A stretch of DNA of 64,000 nt from Chimonanthus salicifolius. Its lineage: Eukaryota > Streptophyta > Magnoliopsida > Laurales > Calycanthaceae. Under the pieces are notes generated by a model. That model was given only the letters and a program-made list of their open reading frames with translations. It was not told the DNA's origin and ran no database searches. The stretch covers positions 45,826,314 through 45,890,313 of the forward strand of contig CM023536.1 in the NCBI GenBank assembly GCA_013350335.1, written 5' to 3'. Positions 56,711-64,000 of the stretch are shown here, piece after piece. The first letter of the stretch is position 1, and every line of letters starts with the position of its first letter. The position numbers were made by a program, and so were the translations under genes.

Positions 56711-59700
56711 ATGGCGGAAAAAGGAAAGGTTAAGATCAAAAAGTTCAATGGCACAAGCTTTGCATTCTGGAAGATGCAGATCGAAGATTATCTGTATCAG
56801 AAGAACATGTATCAGCCTCTTTCAAGGACGAAGCCAGATGCGATGAAGGACGAAGATTTGACTATTCTCGATAGACAGGCGTTGGGTGTTATTCGATTAA
56901 CGTTGTCTCGTAATGTCACTTTCAACATAGCGAAGGAGACGACCACGAAAGGTCTTATGGATGCCCTTCAATATATATGGAGAAACCTTCTGCCTCCAAC
57001 AAAGTACATCTGATGTGGCGGTTATTCAACCTAAAGATGTTAGAAGGCGTGCCTGTGACTGAACATCTGAACGAGTTCAACTCAGTCACAAATCAGTTGA
57101 GTTCGGTGAAGATCGAATATGATGATGAGATCAGGGCCTTGATTCTTTTGTCCTCTCTACCAAAAAGTTGGAATACCACTATAACAACAATAAGCAGTTC
57201 TTCAGGAAACACGAAATTAAAGTATGATGATGTTCGGGACTTTATTCTAAATGAAGAAATTCACAGGAAGGAATCGGGTGAAACATCGGGGTCTACTCTA
57301 AATACTGAGAGCAGGGGAAGAACATCTGAGAGAAACTCGGGCCGTGGTATATCCAAGTTCCAGAAGAAAAGGTAAGTCCAGATCTGGAAGATTTCCTAAT
57401 GGTTGCTGAACTGTGGTAAGAATGGACACCAAAGAAAAGATTGTTGGGCACTAAAGAATGAACGAAAAATCGAGCATGAATTTGTAAATGTAACAATAAT
57501 AGAAGATATTCAGGATGCCTTGATTTTGAGTTTCAACAGTCCAATTGAGTCTTGGGTTTTAGATTCAGGGGCCTCCTTCCATTCTACCGCATACATAGAA
57601 ATCATGGAAAACTATGTCAGTGGTGATTTCGGCAAGGTTTATCTGGCTGATGATGAACCTTTGAAGATTGTAGGGAAAGGAGATATTCGGATCAAATTAC
57701 CGAATGGGGCTGTATGGACATTGCAGAATGTTAGACACATTCCTGGATTGAAGAGTATGCAGTAACCTTTGTGGGTGGTTTGTAGAAAATCACCAAATGG
57801 GGCTATGGTTGTGGCTCATGGAAACAAAATAGATACTTTCTACATGATGACACACACTAAGAATACTATTTCAATTGCTGATGCAGATGTGGACTCGAAT
57901 TTATGGCACCATAGATTTGGTCACATGAGTGAAAAGGGAATAAAGGTACTTCTGTCGAAAGGAAAATTGCCAGGAATTAAATCAATGGATATTGGTTTGT
58001 GTGAAGACTGCATATTCAGAAAATAGAAGAGGGTCAACTTTTCAAAAGCCGGCAGAACTCCTAAGAGAAAAATATTAGAGTTGGTTCATACAGACGTGTG
58101 GGGGCCTGCTCCAGTTGCATCCCTTGGAGGGTCATCATATTATGTTACCTTCATCGACGATTCGACGAGAAAGGTATGGGTTTATTTTCTGAAAAATAAA
58201 TATGATGTTTATGATGTTTTTAAAAGGTGGAAGATTATGGTGGAGAATGAGACTGAGTTCGAAGATAAAGTGTTTGAGGTCTAACAATGGAGGGGAGTAC
58301 AATGACAGTGACTTAAAAGAATTTTGTGCCACTAATGGGATTAACATGGAAAAGACCATTCCCGAGACACCGCAGCAAAATGGCGTTGAAGAACGCATGA
58401 ACAGAACTCTGAATGAGCATGCTAGAAGCATGAGGATACATTCTAGATTGTCCAAGATGTTTTGGGCTGATGAAGTTAACACTGCGGCATACTTGATCAA
58501 TCGAGGACCTTCTGTTCCTTTGGATGAACGCCTACCAAAAGAGGTTTGGAGCGGTAAAGAGGTAAATCTTTCACATTTAAAAGTGTTATCGTTTCTGTGA
58601 TGACCAAAATCGAAGAATTATGAGAAACAAAGATGTCATATTTTATGAAAGAGTGATGTATAAAGACAGATCAGTTGTAGAATCTGAAAATGCAAGTACT
58701 AATGCCGAAAAGACTAAGTAGGTTGATTTAGAAGAGATATCTGAGAAGGATGTGCATGGAAGGGTTCAGAATAATCTAGAAAGCACGGTCCCACAGGTGG
58801 AACCAAGCACACCTACAACTGCATTGAGACAGTCATCTAGAATCTCTTAACCAACACAAAGTTATTCTCCCTCTTTACATTATTTATTGCTATCTGACGG
58901 TGATGAGCCAGAATTAGGGCTGAAACTCGGGTCGGGCCGGCCGGGTTTGACAAACCCAGCCCTAACCCATGTCAAAAAAATTTGAACCCGACCCGAATTG
59001 CTAATACTCTCAACCCGAGAGTTGACCCGACCCAACCCGAGTTAGCCCGATTTTCAAAAGAGGGGAAGAGGAAGAGGAAGAGGAAGCGGAAGAGGTGGAT
59101 ATCGATTTTAGAAAGAGGGGAAACAGAAGTGGAAGGGGCGTAGGGTTTTATTTAAGTTATGAATTCGGGTCGGGTTTTTCCGGGTCGGATTTTTTCGGGT
59201 CGGGTCGGGTCGGGTTGAAATTTAAATTCTTCAGCCCAACCCGACCCGAATTTCAGTCGGGTTTTTTTTTCCTAACCCAACCCGACCCGAGTTTACAATT
59301 TCTATAACCCAGCCCACACTATTTTCGGGTCTGGTCAGTCGGGTCGGGCCAAAACCCAACCCAAGTTTCACCCCTAGCCAAAATGTTATGATGAAGCTTT
59401 GCAGGTTGATGATTCAACCAAGTGGGAGTCAGCTATGCATGATGAGATGGACTCACTCATGTCAAATCACACATGAGAAGAGCATGATGGCAGTAAGTGT
59501 TACAGGGCCAGATTGGTTATGAAGGGATTTCAACAGAAATAAGGTGTTGCCTACACTGAGTTTCTCTCCAGTTGTGAAGATGACAACAATCAGATTGGTA
59601 CTGGGAACAGTGGATGTAGAGGATTTGCATCGTGAGCAATTAGATGTGAAAACTACTTTCCTTCATGGTGATTTGGAGGAGGATATCTACATGAAACAAC

Positions 59701-60590
59701 CATAGGGGTTCATTGTACCGGGTAAGGAGAATATGGTATGCAAATTGAAATAAAGCTTGTAGTGGTTGAAACAGGCTCCTAGACAATGGTACAAGAAGTT
59801 CGACAGTTTCATGTCCAACAGTGACTTTAATAGATGTAATGGTGATCATTGTTGTCATATCAAAAGGCTTCATATTTCTCTTGTACGTAGACGGTATGTT
59901 GGTTGTAGGGCCAAGCATGCATGAGATTTTAAATCTCAAAGAACGATTGTCCAAGGAATTTGCAATGAAGGATTTGGGTGTTGCAAAACAAATCCTAAGA
60001 ATGCGAATCATTAGAAACAGGTTAGACATAAAGCTAAAGTTGTCACTGACTGAGTACGTGGGTAAAGTACTCAAAAGGTCCAACATGGAACGTGCTAAGC
60101 CAGTTAGCACACATTTGGCAAGTCATTTAAAACTTTCAAAGGAACAAGGAGCACCAACACAGGAAGAACGTGATTACATGGCTAAGATACCATATGTCTC
60201 AGCCATTGGCAGCTTGATGTACGCCATGGTTAGTATAAGACCATACATTGCTCATGCAGTGGGAGTTGTCAGCAGGTTTATGAACAATCCAGGCAAAGAG
60301 CATTTGGAAGCTGTCAAGTGGATCTTTAGAGACCTTAAAGATACTACAGATGTTAGGTTGTGCTACGGAGATTCAGAAATCAACTTACAGGGTTATGTTG
60401 ATACAGACTTAGCATGTGATGTGGATAACAGAAGAGTACTACTGGGTATGTGTAAAGTTTGGGTGGTACAGTAGTGAGTTGGGTCTCTCAGTTGCAGAAA
60501 ATTGTGGCACTCTCCACCACAGAAGCTGAATATGTTGCAGTTACTGAAGCTAGCAAGGAGATGAATTGGTTGCAGAGTTTCTTGGAAGAG
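56711..60590 (+). pseudogene. copia gag-pol polyprotein, broken
   Basis: ATG 56711 opens gag (MAEKGKVKIKKFNGTSFAFW). The frame shifts near 56975 and continues EHLNEFNSVTNQLSSVKIEY to a stop at 57375. The knuckle CGKNGHQRKDCW is near 57410; its first cysteine pair is reduced. The protease block WVLDSGASFHST is at about 57553. Integrase runs 57880-58600 with LVHTDVWGPAP, TFIDDSTRKVWVY and ETPQQNGVEERMNRT, shifted near 58284 and with TAG at 58024. RT is damaged: an internal deletion near 59475, QLDVKTTFLHGDLEEDIYMK kept, and the catalytic box reads YVDG instead of YVDD (about 59886). RNase H continues to STTEAEYVAVTEASKEMNWL. The hAT MITE splits it at 58915-59376. Confidence 0.87.
58915..59376. 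mobile_element. hAT MITE, 462 bp, inside the copia element
   Basis: Left end TAGGGCTGAAACTCGGGTCG; right end reversed TAGGGGTGAAACTTGGGTTG. Flanks GCCAGAAT (58907-58914) and GCCAAAAT (59377-59384) agree at 7 of 8, the 8-bp duplication of hAT elements. The copia frame on both sides supports the insertion. The interior has many GGGTCGG and CCCGACCC words and a GAAGAG run at 59061-59090. No transposase. Confidence 0.88.
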
Positions 60591-61171
60591 TTGGGTTAGA
60601 AACAAGAGAACAATGTTTTGTACAGTGATAGCCATAGTGCTATTCATCTCGCAAAGAATGCGGCATTTCATTCCAGGACAAAACACATACAGTTCCTATT
60701 GCTCTTATTGCTTGAAAACCTGCGAGTTGGTTCGTACCAAGATCCTTTCATGAAGGCATGGCTTCTACTGATGAAGAGGATTTGCTTGATCAGTCTCCAA
60801 ATGGGAGATTGTTAGGTTTGTGGAGCCTGACTGTTAGATATTTACTAACGATCCCATCCCCACTGGTCCTGTTCGGGGGTCAAATTTTTTAGTGGAGGGA
60901 AATTTTGTAATTTTCGCATAACATATTTTTGTAGCCCTAATTAGGACAATATATAATGTGTTTTTCATGAGAGAGAGAAGAGAGAGTGAAAATTGTAATA
61001 GGTACGACCGTCTCTTTTTCGTCTTTTTGCCTTTGAACAAAGTGATCTGGTTTGAACCCATAGGACGTACCGAAAGGGAAGCACGTAAATCCTTGTGTCT
61101 TTTTTTTGTGTGATTGATCTGTGGTTTGTTCTTTCAACTATTGTTTGTGCGCTTCTATTCACAACAGGGAT

Positions 61172-61357
61172 CCCCTAGCTGAACGGGATGATAGACGACA
61201 TTCTATCCGCCGGAGAGCCTCATTCAATTAGTGGATTTTTGGGGTGGGAACAAGAGCCCCACATCGATTGTGAGAGGAGAAAATTAAGGACTTATATGGG
61301 ACTACATCACTCCACCTTATCAAACTAGTTTCTTCGACTAGAAGCCCAATCCTAACA
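61172..61357 (+). repeat. TRIM-like internal end and 3' LTR
   Basis: 61172-61236 (AGCTGAACGGGATGATAGAC...) matches the TRIM internal region near 44795-44860. LTR 61237-61357 (TTGGGGTGGGAACAAGAGCC...AATCCTAACA) matches 25818-25863 plus 26293-26365. The left half of this TRIM lies before the copia insertion, at about 56225-56317. Confidence 0.72.
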
Positions 61358-61412
61358 ATGAGAACCATTTTTTTCTATTAATTCTTCCTACTTCTTTCTT
61401 TTTCTTCCACTA

Positions 61413-61756
61413 GGAGAAAAGAACATTTAACACGTACATTCAGTGTCTTCAAACTATAAGAACAAGAGATAAACTGTAACCTTCTTTTTCTTGTTCTTAT
61501 TCTTCTTCTGGGAGAAAACAACATTTTAACACTCACATTTGGTGTCTTTAAACTATATAAACAAGAGATAAATTGTAATATTCTTCATCTTCTTCTTTTT
61601 CTTGTTCTTCGTGAAAAAACACATTTGACACTTACATTTGATGTCTATAAACTATAAGAACAAGAGATAAATTGTATTCTTCTTCTGGGAGAAAACGACA
61701 TTAGGCACTTACATTTGGTGTCTTTAAACTACAGGAACAAGAGATAAATTGTAATT
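61413..61756. repeat. Minisatellite, four units of ~76-100 bp
   Basis: Units begin near 61413, 61511, 61611 and 61687. Each has a form of GGAGAAAACAACATT, ACATTTGGTGTCTTTAAACT and AACAAGAGATAAATTGTA, separated by TTCTTCTTCTTTTTC stretches. Confidence 0.88.
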
Positions 61757-64000
61757 CAGTGAATCTAGACCATTTAAGCTTATTTCTTTTTTTCTTTGTT
61801 ATTTTTAGTTTATAGTCATATAAATTAATTTTATAACTTAAGGCGGGCTAACAATATGTCATATCCTGAGTTAGATTAAAATCAAAGATCAAAATCCATC
61901 ATTTTTAAATGCTTTCAATTATTGGACATTTGTTCTTATTTTCAAGAGTTCTAAGATTCACACCAACTTGGATCAATATAAATAATAGTCAAATATTATA
62001 GCTTGGTTCTTATCGGGCACGAATACCTATATTTTGAACCATAACATCCATTGACTTAGTTCTTACTGTAAATGATTGAATCAATTATCCATACATATAT
62101 TGACAAATTCATGGATCTTAGCTATTTTTTTACTCTTTTTCATTAACAATAATATTTAAAATACTATAGGATATATGTCATGGTAAATAAATTTAGTATT
62201 AATTATATCAGCAACGGATATAATCCATGAAAGACAACTTACTAGATCTAATTATGATCGTCTAACCCCAAATAGACGGATTAATGGGTTTGATGATGAT
62301 GAAATGAAAGAATTCAACAAATGTTATAATTTATGGAAAAAAAAACTAAATAGAAAGGTTATGGACTGAAGGCAAAAACCATGATTCCATTTGCACCATT
62401 TTATATAATCTATAGTAAGCAAATTTATATCATGGGTTTTATTAACAATGTAGTCATGGTCATCATCATCGAAGTCATTTCTCCCATCTGTCTAGATTAG
62501 GTTTCCAAGTATCATATTCTTTGTTACGTTGCAACTTGTTTTGTCTTTTCATACCACCTCAGTTTACAACTCCTCTTTCTCCTAGTACATATTACTTAGT
62601 AATCCTTAAACTTGCACTTCATACATTCTCTGTCTTCCAAGTTTTAGGCATTTGCATCAAAGATTTACTCCACATTTACATTCTTTGTTTTTTTCTCAAA
62701 TAGACTCCACATATAAATTGAAAATCTGCATGCAAGAAATTTTCCTATTTTACCAAGTAAAACATATCACATAGAGTGGAAATAAATAAGATGTATTATT
62801 ATATAGCTATTTCTTATCTTTAATCTCTAAAAGGTAGCTTTTTAATCTCAAGTATTGACTAAAAATATCAAATTAAATAGCTATTATTTAATTTTGCCAT
62901 TCAAGATATCCCTTTTCTATTATACGAAGGTAAGAGTTAATAAAAGAAGAAATAAATACATATGCAATTTTTAGCCATCCAATAAGCATATAGAAGTGTT
63001 TGATGGATTGAAATACTATTGACCATTAAATCAATAGACCAAAAATTTAAAGTAAACTAAATTTTAACATGATGTTAATCGAGAGAGATTTCTTCATCAT
63101 TTAATATTACTAATGAATCATATGAATATGTGTAAGTTTCATTTGAAAATTCTACAGCAAAATCCAAAATATGCAAATGCATAAGATCTAATACGATGAA
63201 TGTTGAGATCTCTTTAGAAATATCTTCTCAAAACAAATAGAAATTTACGTACATCTATTTGTTTTAGAGTTTGTTTGGTTTAAGAATAAGTGGGAATAAA
63301 ATGAATCGACTAGATGTACTTGGATCTGCGTTAAGTCCAAATTCATTGAGTTCATTCCATTCTCATTTATTCTTAAAACCAAACAATAACATTAGAATTG
63401 CGAGAAAAATTAAAAATAGGAATATAGGTTAGAACTATACATAACAAAAAATAGTGTATGTATTAAAAAAAAAAAAAATTCCTTCTAATATTTATATGGT
63501 AGAGATAGAGGTGATATACCCATCTCTATAAGGTGGTGAGACCAAATTAGGGTATTTCTTATTTTCATCTCCATTCAATATTTTATCTTTCAGGCAAGTT
63601 GGTTGTATATTCATTGTCTTTATCTACATCAGTCAATATAATAATCTAATTCTTATTCAAGAACCAAGAAGTTGGATCTTGATGTGGGTTGATTAACATT
63701 CAATTCAAAATGCCATAATCTCTCCCAAACACTAGAATTCATAGGAAAGAACAAAGAGGGCTCTCAATTTTATAGAGTAAATAATTCTCCATTAATTTTT
63801 ACCAGCGTTCCATTCTTTAGACAAAGGAAAGCTATTATATTTGAGACATCGGCCGATATCCGTTATATATCGGCGATATATATCACCGATATCTGTCGAT
63901 ATTTCAGGTTTCAATTTAAAAGAAAATTATATGAGAGAAATTTCTCAGCTGAGATATCGGCCGATGCCGAGAATTGAACCCTGGTTGTAAGTAAGACTAA
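61757..64000. other. AT-rich intergenic DNA to the window end
   Basis: No gene supported. The last 160 bases hold repeated ATCGGCCGAT and ATATCGGCGATAT words, described under findings. Confidence 0.45.

Larger units (their letters stand above)
56318..61166 (+). mobile_element. Ty1-copia retrotransposon (Tork/TNT1-like), two LTRs, degenerate
   Basis: 5' LTR 56318-56676 (359 bp) and 3' LTR 60810-61166 (357 bp) are clearly the same sequence; both end TCTATTCACAACA. The flanks TGGAT (56313-56317) and GGGAT (61167-61171) differ at one base, an aged 5-bp target duplication. The primer-binding site TGGTATCTAGAGC is at 56679-56691 and the polypurine tract AAATGGGAGAT at 60799-60809. Integrase precedes RT, as in copia. 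It inserted into a TRIM-like repeat, and a hAT MITE later inserted into it. Internal frameshifts, stops and deletions make it inactive. Confidence 0.9.

Overview
This window reads as nuclear DNA of a flowering plant. The protein-coding genes are split by GT-AG introns and match plant families (GDSL esterase/lipase, an At4g10955-type lipase). The rest is AT-rich and packed with plant transposable elements: a Tekay/Del-type Ty3-gypsy chromovirus, Ty1-copia, RTE and L1-like LINEs, tRNA-derived SINEs, TRIM-like miniature LTR elements, and MITEs of hAT, Mutator and Stowaway type. I cannot name the species. I saw no bacterial or organellar operon and no CRISPR array.

Layout. 1-1162: intergenic DNA with one MITE. 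1163-15395: one large dead gypsy chromovirus bounded by the 5-bp duplication AAAGA. Its 2.7-kb LTRs hold a TATA box, telomere-like boxes, a perfect hairpin and an ~88-bp tandem repeat. Its 3' LTR is split by a 3.9-kb solo LTR of another family, with duplication TAGTA. 16523-21646: a two-exon gene for a 217-residue plant protein of unknown function; its 4.47-kb intron carries an antisense class-3 lipase pseudogene. 21647-30620: intergenic DNA with several MITEs, SINEs, a copia gag relic and a TRIM solo LTR split by a MITE. 30621-36466: an intact five-exon GDSL esterase/lipase gene of 365 residues, with miniature elements in its introns. 36467-45599: mostly intergenic, with MITE, SINE and TRIM copies.

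45600-48863: the 3' part of a large minus-strand gene (969 residues in the last exon plus a probable 44-nt exon). Its 5' exons were not found. 49790-61357: a retroelement graveyard. An old copia relic is broken by the 3' end of an L1-like LINE and a 5'-truncated RTE LINE. A younger copia (4.85 kb, two LTRs) sits inside a TRIM-like repeat and itself carries a 462-bp hAT MITE. 61358-64000: AT-rich intergenic DNA with a minisatellite.

Functionally, two genes look able to work (the 217-residue protein and the GDSL lipase) and a third is probably real but incomplete here. All autonomous transposons have frameshifts, stops or truncations. I found no new biochemical system. The most useful observations are nested insertions whose target duplications can be read directly, the miniature elements in the GDSL introns, the long-intron gene with a pseudogene inside, and the conserved architecture of the gypsy LTR promoter.
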